Shown here: piece by piece, positions 6,564 to 15,863 of the stretch
How the letters are laid out: each line of letters begins with the position of its first letter
How positions within the stretch are numbered: the stretch's first letter is position 1
Source: DATGZX01 sp035296965
GTDB lineage: Bacteria > Planctomycetota > Planctomycetia > Gemmatales > Gemmataceae
DNA: 50,422 nucleotides
Reading direction: 5' to 3'
Assembly: GCA_035296965.1 (NCBI GenBank)
Contig: DATGZX010000385.1
Coordinates: 1-50,422, forward strand
Program-made: the position numbers and the translations under genes
The notes under the pieces: model-generated
What the model saw: the letters and a program-made list of their open reading frames with translations, nothing else
Told to the model about the DNA's origin: nothing
Database searches by the model: none

Positions 6564-8642
6564 CTAGTCCGCTCGTCGCAGCCAGACCATATTGCTGTGG
6601 AAGGTGCTTTGTCCCGCCATGTCGGCGAGGGCGTCGGGCGTGGTCCAGTTGACGTTGCGGCCACCGCAGTGTTTGCTCCAACGTCCCTTGGGTGAGACCA
6701 CGACTCCGGGGCGAACGTTTTCAGTGACGACTGCTTTCAGCCGGCACCAGCCGCGGCCGTTTTCGACCAGGACCGAGTCGCCGTCCACGATGCCGCGTTC
6801 CTGGGCATTGGTCGGATGTATCTCGACAAACGGCTGCCCCGCGTTCTTTAATAGCCCAGGCTGGCTGGCAAGGCTGCTGCTGACAAAATGGTGTGCGGCC
6901 GCGGTAATCAGATTCAGTCCGGCAGTCGGATCGAAACGCCCGCCCGCTTTCTCCCGGTCGCCATCATCTCGATCGCTACAGAATGCGCCAGGCACAGGGT
7001 CGATGCCCGCGTCCGCCAAGGCTTGCGAGTACAACTCTACTTTGCCGCTGGGGGTCGGAAAGCGGCCGTCGGCAAACGGCGTCGTTTCGTCCAGGTTGAG
7101 CGGCACAGAGCCTTCCTTCTTGAGACGCTCGAGCGTGATGCCGCGCAACGCAGGATTGTGAGCTGCGGTTGCGTAGAGGACCTCTTCGATCACCTGGTCG
7201 GGAGTTTGCTGCAGCCAGGGTTCCTGTATCCCCAGCGCGTCTGCCAGCAGTCCCATGACTTCCCAGTTGCTCTTGCTTTCGCCGCGCGGCGGGATGGCCT
7301 GATGGTTGTAAGCGAGCAGCGTGTGGCCGTAGGCCCGGTGGAGATCGAGCTGTTCAAGCTGCGACGTGGCAGGCAGGACGATATCGGCATGGTCGGCAGT
7401 GTCGGTTAGGAATAGTTCGTGAACCACCGTGAAGAGATCTTCCCGCTGCAACCCTTTGATAATCAGACCGGCGTTGGGAGACGAGGTGGCGGGATTGGCG
7501 CCGAAGACGAACAGGGACATCACCGGCGGCTCCTTGGCTTCGCCCAGCAGGGCCGCACCGAGCCGGTTCATATTGACGAATCGGCCTGGCGGCGGGCAAT
7601 CCGCCCAATGCTGCACGGCCTCCCTGTCCCATTGCGTGTAGCCACTCGTGCTGTAAGCCAACCCGCCGCCGCGGACGCCGTATTGACCGGTGAGCGCGGG
7701 CAGGCAGCAAACCGCCCGCACGTTTTGGCCGCCGTTGCGATTGCGGTTGATGCCGTCGGCGATTTTGATCAATCCAGGCCGCGTGCGTCCGTACAGCCTG
7801 GCCAGCTCGACGATGGCTTCGCTGGCAAGCACCGTCAGGGCGGCGGCCCGCTCGGGAGGATACTCGGCCAACCGGGCTTTGAGCAGGGGCCAGCCGACCG
7901 TGTGCTCCGCCAGCCAACCTTCGTCATGCAGACCTTCTGCTACCAGCACATGGGCGATGGCCAGCGCCAACGCGCCATCGCTGCCTGGCAAGGGCGCCAG
8001 ATGCCAGTCGGCCCCTTGTGCCGTCAAGGTCCGCCGGGGATCGATGACGACAACCTTGCAGCCGGCGTGCTGGGCCTGGCGCAGGAACGGCAAGAAATGG
8101 GGGCCGGTGCTGACTGGGTTGTGTCCCCAGACGATCACCAATTTGCTGTGCAGGATGTCACCATACGGCTGACTCCAACGCTTGCCGAGCGTCGCTTCGA
8201 CCGCGCGTTCGGCCGCGGCCCCGCAGATGCTGCGTTGGAGCTGGCTTGCCCCTAATCGATTCCAGAGCCGCGCGCTGGAGACGGTCATCTGGACCATGCC
8301 CATCGTGCCGCTATAGCTGTACGGGAGAATCGCCTCCGCGCCATACCGAGAGATGATTTCCCGCCAGCGTTCGGCAATCTGCGCGAGCGCTTCGTGCCAG
8401 GAGATCCGTTGCCATTGCCCGCTGCCCTTGGGGCCATTGCGACGTAGGGGATAGAGGAGGCGCTCGGGATGATAGACATGATCCAGGTAAGGGCGAACCT
8501 TGGCGCACAGCCAACCCTTGGTGATGGGGTTCTGTGCATCCCCGTAAAACTTGACGGCCTTGCCCTCCTCCACCTCGGTGATCACACCGCAAGTGTCAGG
8601 GCAATCATGCGGACAGGCGCCTCGAATTTGTAGCGTTGCCAT
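6564..8642 (-). CDS. Molybdopterin (DMSO-reductase family) oxidoreductase
   Basis: This encodes 692 residues starting MATLQIRGACPHDCPDTCG. The N-terminal cysteines at 10, 14, 18 and 46 (C-x3-C-x3-C-x27-C) fit a 4Fe-4S cluster. Next come the Mo-bisMGD dinucleotide-binding domains (KLVIVWGHNPVSTGPH, then KVVVIDPRRTLTAQGADWHL). The C-terminal molydop-binding domain starts around LNLITAAAHHF. Cys140 (RSICGAA) lies where family members carry the Mo-ligating Cys, Sec or Ser, so it is a candidate ligand; this is inferred from position only. There is no Tat signal, so it is probably cytoplasmic. The substrate is unknown; formate dehydrogenase-like and thiosulfate/polysulfide-type enzymes are options. 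It lies 25 bases after the zinc-ribbon gene on the same strand and converges on the kinase gene. Confidence 0.92.
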   Translation of the reverse strand: MATLQIRGACPHDCPDTCGVITEVEEGKAVKFYGDAQNPITKGWLCAKVRPYLDHVYHPERLLYPLRRNGPKGSGQWQRISWHEALAQIAERWREIISRYGAEAILPYSYSGTMGMVQMTVSSARLWNRLGASQLQRSICGAAAERAVEATLGKRWSQPYGDILHSKLVIVWGHNPVSTGPHFLPFLRQAQHAGCKVVVIDPRRTLTAQGADWHLAPLPGSDGALALAIAHVLVAEGLHDEGWLAEHTVGWPLLKARLAEYPPERAAALTVLASEAIVELARLYGRTRPGLIKIADGINRNRNGGQNVRAVCCLPALTGQYGVRGGGLAYSTSGYTQWDREAVQHWADCPPPGRFVNMNRLGAALLGEAKEPPVMSLFVFGANPATSSPNAGLIIKGLQREDLFTVVHELFLTDTADHADIVLPATSQLEQLDLHRAYGHTLLAYNHQAIPPRGESKSNWEVMGLLADALGIQEPWLQQTPDQVIEEVLYATAAHNPALRGITLERLKKEGSVPLNLDETTPFADGRFPTPSGKVELYSQALADAGIDPVPGAFCSDRDDGDREKAGGRFDPTAGLNLITAAAHHFVSSSLASQPGLLKNAGQPFVEIHPTNAQERGIVDGDSVLVENGRGWCRLKAVVTENVRPGVVVSPKGRWSKHCGGRNVNWTTPDALADMAGQSTFHSNMVWLRRAD

Positions 8643-8667
8643 GATGAAATTCCTGCCAGCGGTCCCT

Positions 8668-9162
8668 TCATGGAAATGGTAGCTGTCTTAGCCAAGGCAA
8701 CAGGATCAGCGCCAGCGCGATCGTGCAGACCGTCGCGCCGGCAATCGGATAGCTGACGGGAAGGTCATGGCGCGATTTGGCCACTGGGACCTTGCCGCCC
8801 AGCCGCCGCGTAATGTCTTTTGCAAGGTTGGCGAGTACACCGCACATACTCATGATCAGCCCAACGCCGCTGAGCGAGACGCAAAGCCAAAAGAGCTGCG
8901 GAACGCAAATGATGAGAATCGACAGGAGTCCTAGCATCATCGCCGCCCTGCCCAGGCGGTCGGTCGTCGATAGCGGGATTTCCGGGACAGTCAGCGTCGG
9001 ATCGGCAGGCGCTGCCTTGGCTTCCTTCTCAGGCGACGGGGGCTCCACCTCGGGGGCTTGAACAGCATGGCCGCATTTGGGGCAAGTGACGCGGCGGCCT
9101 GCAAGACGACTGGGAACCTTGAGTTTGTACCTGCATGCTCCACAAACAACGCGAACCGACAT
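8668..9162 (-). CDS. Zinc-ribbon membrane protein
   Basis: This encodes 164 residues from an ATG at 9162 with GGAG upstream; a longer frame to 9258 has no such signal. The N-terminus has two CxxC knuckles (VVCGACRYKL and VTCPKCGHAV), a zinc ribbon seen at the start of many planctomycete membrane proteins. A Pro/Glu-rich linker follows, then three hydrophobic segments: about MMLGLLSILIICVPQLF, VSLSGVGLIMSMCGVLA and AGATVCTIALALILLPWL. It precedes the molybdopterin oxidoreductase by 25 bases and is probably co-transcribed. It could help anchor or regulate that enzyme, but nothing in the sequence proves a link. Confidence 0.75.
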   Translation of the reverse strand: MSVRVVCGACRYKLKVPSRLAGRRVTCPKCGHAVQAPEVEPPSPEKEAKAAPADPTLTVPEIPLSTTDRLGRAAMMLGLLSILIICVPQLFWLCVSLSGVGLIMSMCGVLANLAKDITRRLGGKVPVAKSRHDLPVSYPIAGATVCTIALALILLPWLRQLPFP

Positions 9163-9632
9163 GGATGCTCCGGAACTGGGATCGCCTCTCACTACTGCGG
9201 CTCGAGGCCGGCATGGGCCGAAGCTGTAAGAGTATAGCTTGGAGAGGATTCTTGCCAATCGTCTTCCCGGCCGGGTTCACCCACAATGTCTCATCGACCT
9301 CGGCCATGCTTGCCGGCCCCCTCATGCTACCCTGTCATTTTGAGACTTTTAAACAGAAAAATCGCTGGCCGTGCAAATAAATCCCTTGTCGAAAACGCGA
9401 TAAAACACGGGCTTTTTGTAAACCTGCAGATATGTGAGAATAGAGCCACCCCTCTGCGCACTCTGTTCTATCGTCGAAAACCACGGAAATTACGGTCTTT
9501 TCGAATTTTGGGACTATTTTGGGACTTCTACAGGGGCTGCTTGCTCATCGATAAAATAGGGTACGCGCGTATAGAATCCGCACGGAATTTGAGAGTATTT
9601 GTGTGAAATTTGTATGAAAATGACTTGCCGGC
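9163..9632. other. Long AT-richer intergenic region
   Basis: There is no convincing gene in 470 bases. A 106-codon open frame on the plus strand has an unlikely composition and no ribosome-binding site. The second half is distinctly A/T-richer than its surroundings and contains repeated TTTTGGGAC strings (about 9506-9525). It also contains a 17-base string AAAACACGGGCTTTTTG (about 9402-9418) that recurs in inverse orientation at about 20899-20915. Confidence 0.35.
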
Positions 9633-10991
9633 TCAGATCAGCTCATGGATCGCCGGGTACTCGACCAGGTGCTGTGGCCTACCCGACGGGTCGGTGATCA
9701 TCGTGAGTTCCGGATTGATGCCAAGGTTGTGATACACCGTCGCCACGACCTCCTGGAAGTGCACGGGACGCTCCTTGGCATATTCACCCAGCCGGTTGGT
9801 CGCGCCGATGACCTGCCCGGTGCGCATGCCGCCGCCGGCCAGCAAGGCGCAGCTCACCTGTGGCCAATGATCGCGGCCGGCTGATTTATTGATGCGTGGC
9901 GTCCGCCCGAATTCGCCCCAAACGACGACGGTCACATCATCCAGCATGCCCCGCTTTTCAAGGTCATCCACGAGCGCCGTCACCGCCTGGTCCAGCTTGG
10001 CGCCGTGATCGCGCACCAGAGCGAAGTTATCGCCGTGGCTGTCCCAGCGCCCATAGCTCAACGTGACGCAACGCACCCCCGCCTCGACCAGCCTGCGCGC
10101 CAGCAGCAGCTGATCGTTGACGGTCGGCGCGCCGTCATATTGAAACTTGTAGGGCAGGCCGTCGCCGTACTGCTGCCGCACGCGCGGATCTTCCTTGCTC
10201 AGATCGAGCGCCTCCACCAGCTTGCTCGAAGTCAACACCCCCAGGGCACGCAATGTGTTGGCTTCCATCCCCTGCATGGCCCCCGTGGCATCGACATCGC
10301 GGCGCAGGGCATCGAACGACGTTAGCAAGCGCCGGCGATCGGCCAAGCGCTCCCGCGAGATGCCGTGCAACGTCAGATTGGCCATGCCCGGGCCGTCCGG
10401 CTTGAACGCTGCGTAAGCCGGTCCCAGAAAGCCGGGCTTGCCGGAATCGGACCACGGCACATGCGCCGTTGGCGCCGCCAGCCCGACGAACGGCGGCACC
10501 GAGGGATCCACGGGCCCCTGCAGCTTCGTCAGCATGGACCCAAGACTCGGCCTGCCTCCCATGGTGTTGAGCGAGCGGTGGTCCCAGCCGGTCATGCACT
10601 GGAAGGCGTCGTGGCCGCCCGTCGAACCGACGACAGATCGAATGGCCACAAACCGGTCCATCATGGCCGCGATGCGCGGAAACACCTCGCCAATCTGGAT
10701 GCCTGGAACTTTCGTCGCGATCGGCTTGAATTCGCCGCGGATCTCGGCAGGCGCCTCGGTCTTGATGTCCCACATGTCCTGGTGCGGCGGTCCTCCCCCC
10801 AGGAAAATATTGATGACCGCCTTGTGGCCTGACGGCGATGCGGATTCAGCCGTCCCCGACGCCGCTTCGGCCCGGTACAAGTCCGCCAACGACAGACTCG
10901 CAGTACCGAAACTGAACATGCCGATTTTGAGGAAGCTACGCCGCGAAACTCCGTCGCAGAAGCGGCTTTTTTGGCCGAAAATGGTAAGCAC
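9633..10991 (-). CDS. DUF1501 family Tat-exported protein
   Basis: This encodes 452 residues from a GTG at 10991, preceded by AGGGGTG; the resulting start MLTIFGQKSRFCDGVSRRSF is the usual one for the family. A longer GTG start at 11030 is possible. SRRSFLKIG is a twin-arginine signal followed by a hydrophobic stretch, so export is expected. DUF1501 proteins have a sulfatase/alkaline-phosphatase-like fold; visible blocks include GGGPPHQDMWDIK near the start and VVVWGEFGRTPRINKSAGRDH later. The biochemical role is unproven. They are hugely expanded in planctomycetes and usually sit beside DUF1549/DUF1553 genes. This copy is solitary, unlike the two at 33267 and 38309. Confidence 0.93.
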   Translation of the reverse strand: MLTIFGQKSRFCDGVSRRSFLKIGMFSFGTASLSLADLYRAEAASGTAESASPSGHKAVINIFLGGGPPHQDMWDIKTEAPAEIRGEFKPIATKVPGIQIGEVFPRIAAMMDRFVAIRSVVGSTGGHDAFQCMTGWDHRSLNTMGGRPSLGSMLTKLQGPVDPSVPPFVGLAAPTAHVPWSDSGKPGFLGPAYAAFKPDGPGMANLTLHGISRERLADRRRLLTSFDALRRDVDATGAMQGMEANTLRALGVLTSSKLVEALDLSKEDPRVRQQYGDGLPYKFQYDGAPTVNDQLLLARRLVEAGVRCVTLSYGRWDSHGDNFALVRDHGAKLDQAVTALVDDLEKRGMLDDVTVVVWGEFGRTPRINKSAGRDHWPQVSCALLAGGGMRTGQVIGATNRLGEYAKERPVHFQEVVATVYHNLGINPELTMITDPSGRPQHLVEYPAIHELI

Positions 10992-11624
10992 GGCAGGACA
11001 CCCCTTCGTATTGGGCAAGCTGTTTGGCACTCACTTGTCCCTGGCGCAACTCAGGTGGGATACGCCCTGGCGAAGGACGAAAGCAGCACCGGCAGGAAGC
11101 TCTTCTATCTAGTGTACCACGCTAATCGCGGAGAGGTTGCCTGTCAAGAGCCGCTCGTCACCTGTTCAGGCAAGCGCGCAGGCTTGTGGAAGCGCCGCAA
11201 ATGCGCTCCTTGTTTGGCCAATCGTATGTGCACGCATCTTTGGATACGCGCCGATGCCTACGCTGAAAGCGTTAAACGACATAGCCCTGCGTCGCGGAGC
11301 GCACCCAGGGTGGGCACGTCGTCACGGTTGCCAACGCAGTAGGGGTTTCACAAGCGAGCGTCGTCTTGTGCAACTCCTCCGGAGTTGGTGACCGGGGGGG
11401 GACCGTCCGTTCCCCTGGGTGCGCTGCCGCGACCCAGGGCTATGTTGTGCAACTGCTTCGCAGCAGGAATCCAGTGCCGCATAATTGTGTATGTATACGA
11501 TCCTATAAGTATCTTTATAGGATGCGGAGCGCACCCTCGTGGAAAGGGTTTCATGCTCCATGGGTGCCGCAACGACAGCCTGACGACTGGCGCCTATCTT
11601 CCGCCCATGAGCGGCATCCTACGC
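10992..11624. other. 633-base intergenic region rich in inverted repeats
   Basis: I see no gene. The region contains a long imperfect inverted repeat (11262-11464), a perfect small hairpin with arms CAACTCC/GGAGTTG inside it, and a 21-base string (11551-11571) that recurs inverted at 18401-18421. It looks like a site colonised by palindromic intergenic elements. Confidence 0.5.
11262..11464. repeat. Long imperfect inverted repeat element
   Basis: About 50 bases at 11262-11310 are the imperfect reverse complement of 11413-11464. The best part is 11280-11310 against 11413-11444, with only a few mismatches and one indel. The roughly 100 bases between hold a second hairpin. The layout is that of a MITE-like or REP-pair palindrome. 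It lies between the DUF1501 and ankyrin genes and has no coding potential. Confidence 0.7.
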
Positions 11625-13376
11625 CTAGGCACCCCGCTTCTCCAGCGGGTCGACGATTTCTTCGAACCCCTTGTCGCGAGCGAGCTGCAAGAGCGATCGA
11701 CCGTCGGGATGACGAGCGGTCAAATCAGCGCCGTGATCGAGCAATGTCCGCACAGCCTCTGTCTTGCCGCGCTCGACCATCCTCGCAAGGGGTGTTTGCC
11801 AGTCCTCCGGTCTGGGTTTGCGGGAGATGCACTCGGCAAATGGCCGGTTCAGCGCAGCCGGATCGCGCGCAAGGATGTCGGCGACGCGATCGAGTCGGTC
11901 GTGATCGAGGGCATCGAACAGGCAGATCGCTCCTTCGTTGAGCAAGCGGTCGCGCAGTCGGGGAAAGTCAAAGAACTCGGCCCAGCCGACGGCCGTCCCG
12001 TCGTACCACGGGTCACGGAGTGTGAGAGACGCCCCGTGGGCCAGGAGGATGCGCAGGATCTCCTCGTTCTCGTCGAGGACCCCGGCCTCGTGAATGGCAG
12101 CGTTGTCTTCCTGCCAGTTGGGGTCGAAACCCAGATCGAGCACCAGCTTGACCGCTGCCTTCCGCTTCGTGCCCACGGCCTTGTGCACCAAGTCCTTCGG
12201 AGCGCGCGCCAAAAGGTCCGGAGTGCGCGCCGCCATGGCCCGTGCGCCGCGCTCGTCGCCAGCCATGCATAGCGATACGAAGCGCTCCACCTCGTTCAGT
12301 TCGGAAGTCGGTGCCCCCGCTTCTTCGAGCATGCGGGCAATTTCAAGATGACCGCGCTGGAGGGCGTGCTCCCACGGTGTCTTGCCCTCAAACTTTTCAT
12401 CCGTCCTCGCATGGTGCGCAAGCAATAGTTTTACGGCCTCTATTTGGCCACGATTAGCGGCCCGGGAAAGTTCGCGCCCTAGCAGCGTCATACTGCCCGC
12501 TCCCGAGTGGTCCGCGGTGCTCGAGCGCTTGGTTCGAGCTTCCGCATTCAGTCCGTGGCGCAGGAGGATTTCGAGGCACGCGTTCTTGTCGTAATGGCCG
12601 TGGTTAAGCGCTTCCTCGTCCGCCGGATCAGCATCGTGCTGAAGCAATAGCTCAGCCAGTTCGCGCCAGCGCGGATGCGGCGGCTGATTGGCCAAACCGG
12701 TCGAGCCACCTCCCAAGATTCCCGTAAACGCACTGAAGCGGCGCGCAGTTTGGTCAAGCCTCTCGTCCGCGTTGCCCTTCATCGTGTAGGCATTGGCATC
12801 GGCACCGCGCTTCAGCAGGAGAGCCGCCACTGCGAAGGTGGAGTGCGCGGGATTTACGGGCTTAACGCGCGCATAGCAGGCACAAATCAGCGGCACCCAA
12901 CCGTGGGGTCCGGGCCGGCTCACCAGATCCGCATCCTCGTCGAGAAACGCCTTGACCGCGGCAGTATCACCTGCCGTGGCCGCGGACCAAATGTTGGCCT
13001 CTGCCAGCCACGGGTGCTGCCGAAGCATTTCATGGGCCCGGACATGAAACGAGCGGTGGTCGTAGTGCGGGTCGTCGAAGCACAGGCACGCGAGGTTGAC
13101 GAACTGATCCGGCAAATCCTTGTTCGCCGATTCGACGGCGACTTTCAATTGAGGCCAACTAGCGAACCCGGCCTCGCGCGCCAGCACGAGCTGGCAATCG
13201 GTCAACCGCGGCTTCACCGTGCGCAGATGATCATCGGCGACATTGGCGTACTGCGGATGAACTGCCCGGATGCGCTCGAGCGCGTCGGCAGCGCCCGCCT
13301 GCCAGGCCTTCTTGAGGGTTTTGGCCTGCTTTTTCAGGTTCTCGATCGATGGATTCGGGGGCAGAGAAGTGGTCAT
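11625..13376 (-). CDS. Ankyrin-repeat protein
   Basis: This encodes 583 residues. ATG at 13376 follows a near-perfect AGGAGGT by five bases. The first 90 residues are a helical leader common to bacterial ankyrin proteins (IENLKKQAKTLKKAWQAG, then LAREAGFASWPQLK). The rest is ankyrin repeats, with clear units such as VKAFLDEDADLVSRPGPHGW, VAALLLKRGADANAY, EAVKLLLAHHARTDEKFEGK, LRILLAHGASLTLRDP and VRTLLDHGADLTARHPDGR. There is no signal peptide or membrane segment, so it is probably a cytoplasmic scaffold. Some units are irregular and insertions separate them. Its partner is unknown. It stands alone: the next minus-strand gene is 630 bases away. Confidence 0.92.
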   Translation of the reverse strand: MTTSLPPNPSIENLKKQAKTLKKAWQAGAADALERIRAVHPQYANVADDHLRTVKPRLTDCQLVLAREAGFASWPQLKVAVESANKDLPDQFVNLACLCFDDPHYDHRSFHVRAHEMLRQHPWLAEANIWSAATAGDTAAVKAFLDEDADLVSRPGPHGWVPLICACYARVKPVNPAHSTFAVAALLLKRGADANAYTMKGNADERLDQTARRFSAFTGILGGGSTGLANQPPHPRWRELAELLLQHDADPADEEALNHGHYDKNACLEILLRHGLNAEARTKRSSTADHSGAGSMTLLGRELSRAANRGQIEAVKLLLAHHARTDEKFEGKTPWEHALQRGHLEIARMLEEAGAPTSELNEVERFVSLCMAGDERGARAMAARTPDLLARAPKDLVHKAVGTKRKAAVKLVLDLGFDPNWQEDNAAIHEAGVLDENEEILRILLAHGASLTLRDPWYDGTAVGWAEFFDFPRLRDRLLNEGAICLFDALDHDRLDRVADILARDPAALNRPFAECISRKPRPEDWQTPLARMVERGKTEAVRTLLDHGADLTARHPDGRSLLQLARDKGFEEIVDPLEKRGA

Positions 13377-13806
13377 CACGACCTCCTTTCAGGGCCATCG
13401 GCCCGCTAGCGCCCGATTGCTCGCAGTCTCAGGCTGAAAGGACAGTCGTATGTCCGAACACTCGATTCTCGTTCAGGCGGGCTTGGCCCTTTCCGCGAGC
13501 TGGCGGCACCCTGATGTGCGCTAGCCGTAAGATAGCGGATGGGAATTCGGGCGTCAAGCAGGAGAAAAGTGAAGTCGCGTCTCAGCTGTGACACGGTCTC
13601 CCGACCGTGTCACGACCCCGACCTCGGGTCTCCCCGCAGCAAGAGGAGACTTACGGTCAAGCGGGTGGCCTGGTCAGGAGACCAGGCCACAGCGCGGAGG
13701 GAGTTGCACTGCCAGGATTAACCTCCTAGCCTCTTCCGCCAGCGCTTCGGGAGCGTTAGGATCAAAGAGATATTTCGGCCGTGCTTTCCAATCACCATGA
13801 GCTTCC
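13377..13806. other. Intergenic region with palindromic repeat and small-ORF remnant
   Basis: This separates the divergently transcribed ankyrin and YcxB-like genes. It holds copy A of a dispersed palindromic repeat (13588-13690) and a 44-codon minus-strand frame (13674-13808) with protein-like sequence. Promoters for both flanking genes must lie here, but I cannot place them. Confidence 0.4.
13588..13690. repeat. Dispersed nested-palindrome repeat, copy A
   Basis: This consists of hairpin-forming blocks: GTGACACGGTCTCC paired with its inverse, then a GGTCTCC/GGAGAC block, then GTGGCCTGGTC/GACCAGGCCAC. The same blocks in the same order recur at 14841-14910 (partial), 31969-31997 (minimal) and 32996-33148 (with extra tail). 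Four copies in 50 kb and the nested symmetry point to a REP/MITE-like family. Confidence 0.8.
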
Positions 13807-13808
13807 AT
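13674..13808 (-). pseudogene. Possible small gene remnant ending in repeat
   Basis: A 44-codon frame opens MEAHGDWKARPKYLFDPNAP and continues EALAEEARRLILAV, which looks like genuine protein. It then runs straight into palindromic repeat copy A, where the stop is. There is no ribosome-binding site, and the ATG overlaps the start codon of the plus-strand gene at 13807. I read it as the tail or remnant of a gene truncated by the repeat. It may equally be chance coding. Confidence 0.3.
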
Positions 13809-14871
13809 GACAGACTATTCGCGACGCGTTGATAGTAGGTGGCGGTGGCTCGCAATCGTCGCGTTGGCGCTCAGCACGTTGGTGAGCGGGGCCATCTTTG
13901 TCTTAGTGCTCGGCTTTGCCTTGGTAGCAGGAATTCCACAGAAACTTATCGGACCATTCTTGGGCGTCCTTGCAATCTTCGGCTCTCTCGCGAGTGTCTC
14001 CGGTTGGTTATCACTTCGCCTCGTCCGCAATGTGCGTTCTGCGAATGGCATCACCATCATGCCGTCTTGGATCATCTCCGCAGTTGGTGTCTTGTTACTG
14101 GGTGGTGCCATCATCGTGTCGATCGAGTATCCCTGGTTAGCTCCTGAATCGTTCATGGCCGCATGCACAATGGTGTTTGCTTCTCGACTGATTCGGCAAA
14201 AGACGTTGGGCAAGGGGCCAGGTGTCGCCGCAATCGTGGGCCGGATGAGCGATGCCGAGACTGATCCAATCGATGCAGCTTGCGCTTCCGAGGCAATCCA
14301 TCCGGCTGGGCCATGGGACAGTGAGGTGCGCTACATCCTGCGCGAGGAAGATTTGGCTGCTCTGCAACGCCATCGTACGGGTAGCTGGCCAGGCAGCCCT
14401 AATCTTCTCCGCATGCTGATGATCACATGCACTGCGGCCACGGTCTCCACGGGCTTGCTGTTGTTGATTGGCTGGGTTTGTGGTAACCAGCTCGGCCCAA
14501 TCGCTAATGCCATCGCCGTCGCGGCGAGCATTCTCTTGGGGTTGCTGATTGGATTCAGCGGCCATCGGCACTCCATTGTGCCAGGTAAGAGTGCGGCCGC
14601 GCCGCTCAGTGAGCGCCAGCAGCTTTCCATTTCACCCGAACAACTAGCGCTAAAAACCTCTGCATTTTCGACGCAAACGCAGTGGAGACTCGTCCATGAC
14701 ATTGTGGTCGGCTCCGACCATGCCTTCTTTTACGTAACGAGTGCCACGGCGTATGTACTGCCCAAACGTGCCTTTATCGACCGGCAGGCCTTCGCCGACT
14801 TCGTCGAACGCGCCCGAGGCTACCGCGCGGCCGCCCGCGAGTCCCACGACCCCGGCCGCAGGTCTCCCTGA
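13807..14871 (+). CDS. Membrane protein with YcxB-like C-terminal domain
   Basis: This encodes 354 residues. N-terminal hydrophobic segments are visible at about residues 14-42, 47-70, 85-108 and 113-127. A second hydrophobic pair lies around 195-245 (MLMITCTAATVSTGLLLLIG, then AIAVAASILLGLLIGF). The segment RYILREEDLAALQRH before that pair, and VVGSDHAFFYVTSATAYVLP followed by KRAFIDRQAFADFVERA, are typical of the YcxB-like domain. The function of that domain is unknown. The last ten or so codons (ESHDPGRRSP) are supplied by palindromic repeat copy B, which covers the end of the gene, so the original C-terminus has been replaced. No strong ribosome-binding site precedes the ATG. Confidence 0.8.
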   Translation: MTDYSRRVDSRWRWLAIVALALSTLVSGAIFVLVLGFALVAGIPQKLIGPFLGVLAIFGSLASVSGWLSLRLVRNVRSANGITIMPSWIISAVGVLLLGGAIIVSIEYPWLAPESFMAACTMVFASRLIRQKTLGKGPGVAAIVGRMSDAETDPIDAACASEAIHPAGPWDSEVRYILREEDLAALQRHRTGSWPGSPNLLRMLMITCTAATVSTGLLLLIGWVCGNQLGPIANAIAVAASILLGLLIGFSGHRHSIVPGKSAAAPLSERQQLSISPEQLALKTSAFSTQTQWRLVHDIVVGSDHAFFYVTSATAYVLPKRAFIDRQAFADFVERARGYRAAARESHDPGRRSP

Positions 14872-14910
14872 GCAACAGGAGACCTGCGGTCAAGCGAGTG
14901 GAAGCCACAC
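14841..14910. repeat. Dispersed nested-palindrome repeat, copy B
   Basis: This is a partial copy of the family seen at 13588-13690. It keeps the central GGTCTCC/GGAGACC hairpin and the flanking GTCAAGCGAGTGG block. It overlaps the final codons and stop of the YcxB-like gene, so the repeat supplies the end of that reading frame. Confidence 0.75.
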
Positions 14911-15024
14911 GTTCGGAACGAGCGAAGAAAATATGAATGCTTGCTCTGGCCGGCAAGGTAGTTTAGCATCCAACTCGCAATCAGCTTCGACAGGTTCAGT
15001 TGGACAAGTGCAAGGTTCCCGCCC

Positions 15025-15861
15025 ATGCGTCGGCACACATTTTGGAGCGTGACTTACAATTGCCTTTACGGGGCCCAGATGGCCGCAATGGCGGGAGCAG
15101 CGCTAGCAGGGCTCACACTGAAAGCTGATCCTCAAAAGTGGGCCCCGCTTCTCGGCGGATGGCTCCAAGAAATGCAAGAATCAGCTTGGTGGCTCATCCC
15201 GTCACTTGGTGCATTAGGCATAGCAGCGAAGCTGTCGTGTTCCGCTATCGGCCCTCCCTGGGTTTGGAAAACCATCGAGAGGCTGTTTAATGATTACAGA
15301 GAGGAAGCCTTCAACATCGCCGAGGATGACGCGGTCCACAATCATCGCGTGACCCTTTTCAAACGCAGTAGACTGATATGGTGGATCTGGCCGTGGCGCT
15401 CGCGCTACTCCCCGTGGGGAAAGATGCGGGCGCCATGGTCTGGTTGGCTTGTTCCGCTTGTCCGTTCGGGACATACCACGCAGCGTAGCCGAACCGTGTT
15501 CTTGGCACCGGATGATGCCGATAATGTAGAAGGAGTGGTTGGTCAGGTTTGGGCAAGAGACAGGGTTATTGTCGTCGAGGACCTGCCTGACCTGTGCGGT
15601 AACGCAACCGACCAAGATATTGCTGCGTACGCCCTTAAGACCTGGGTTCCTGACGCTTGGGTGCGGTGGAGGTTGCGATCAGGGAAGCAATGTCCACGCT
15701 CTATCTGCGGCATCCCGGTCGAGGTCAATGGGTCCCGTTGGGGTGTCATTGTCCTCGACAGCTACAGTCCAGATGGCCTTAAGCATAAAAGCCACGCCTG
15801 GACGCCTTACCGAAAGATGCTCCCAATGCTCCTTCGAGAACTGCTGAAAAGGAGGGTCTAA
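15025..15861 (+). CDS. Membrane protein with GAF-like sensor domain
   Basis: This encodes 278 residues. Two hydrophobic segments at about residues 16-33 and 52-72 (LIPSLGALGIAAKLSCSAIG) anchor it. From about residue 160 the sequence resembles a GAF-type fold: VEGVVGQVWARDRVIVVEDL, then SICGIPVEVNGSRWGVIVLD. These are the short GxxG helix and the paired strands with a conserved small-molecule pocket. A GAF domain on a membrane anchor suggests a ligand or redox sensor, but no output domain (kinase, cyclase) is present. The next gene starts two bases after the stop, so the pair is surely co-transcribed. A weak ribosome-binding site makes the exact start uncertain. The GAF call is by eye. Confidence 0.68.
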   Translation: MRRHTFWSVTYNCLYGAQMAAMAGAALAGLTLKADPQKWAPLLGGWLQEMQESAWWLIPSLGALGIAAKLSCSAIGPPWVWKTIERLFNDYREEAFNIAEDDAVHNHRVTLFKRSRLIWWIWPWRSRYSPWGKMRAPWSGWLVPLVRSGHTTQRSRTVFLAPDDADNVEGVVGQVWARDRVIVVEDLPDLCGNATDQDIAAYALKTWVPDAWVRWRLRSGKQCPRSICGIPVEVNGSRWGVIVLDSYSPDGLKHKSHAWTPYRKMLPMLLRELLKRRV

Positions 15862-15863
15862 CC

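Noticed and set aside
5312..6664. 450-codon minus-strand open frame opposite the kinase gene
   Set aside because: It is antisense to a gene with a clear periplasmic-binding domain. It has no motif and runs beyond that gene's end. High GC makes long antisense frames common.
9286..9606. 106-codon plus-strand frame in the AT-rich gap
   Set aside because: No ribosome-binding site, no motif, and a composition unlike neighbouring genes.
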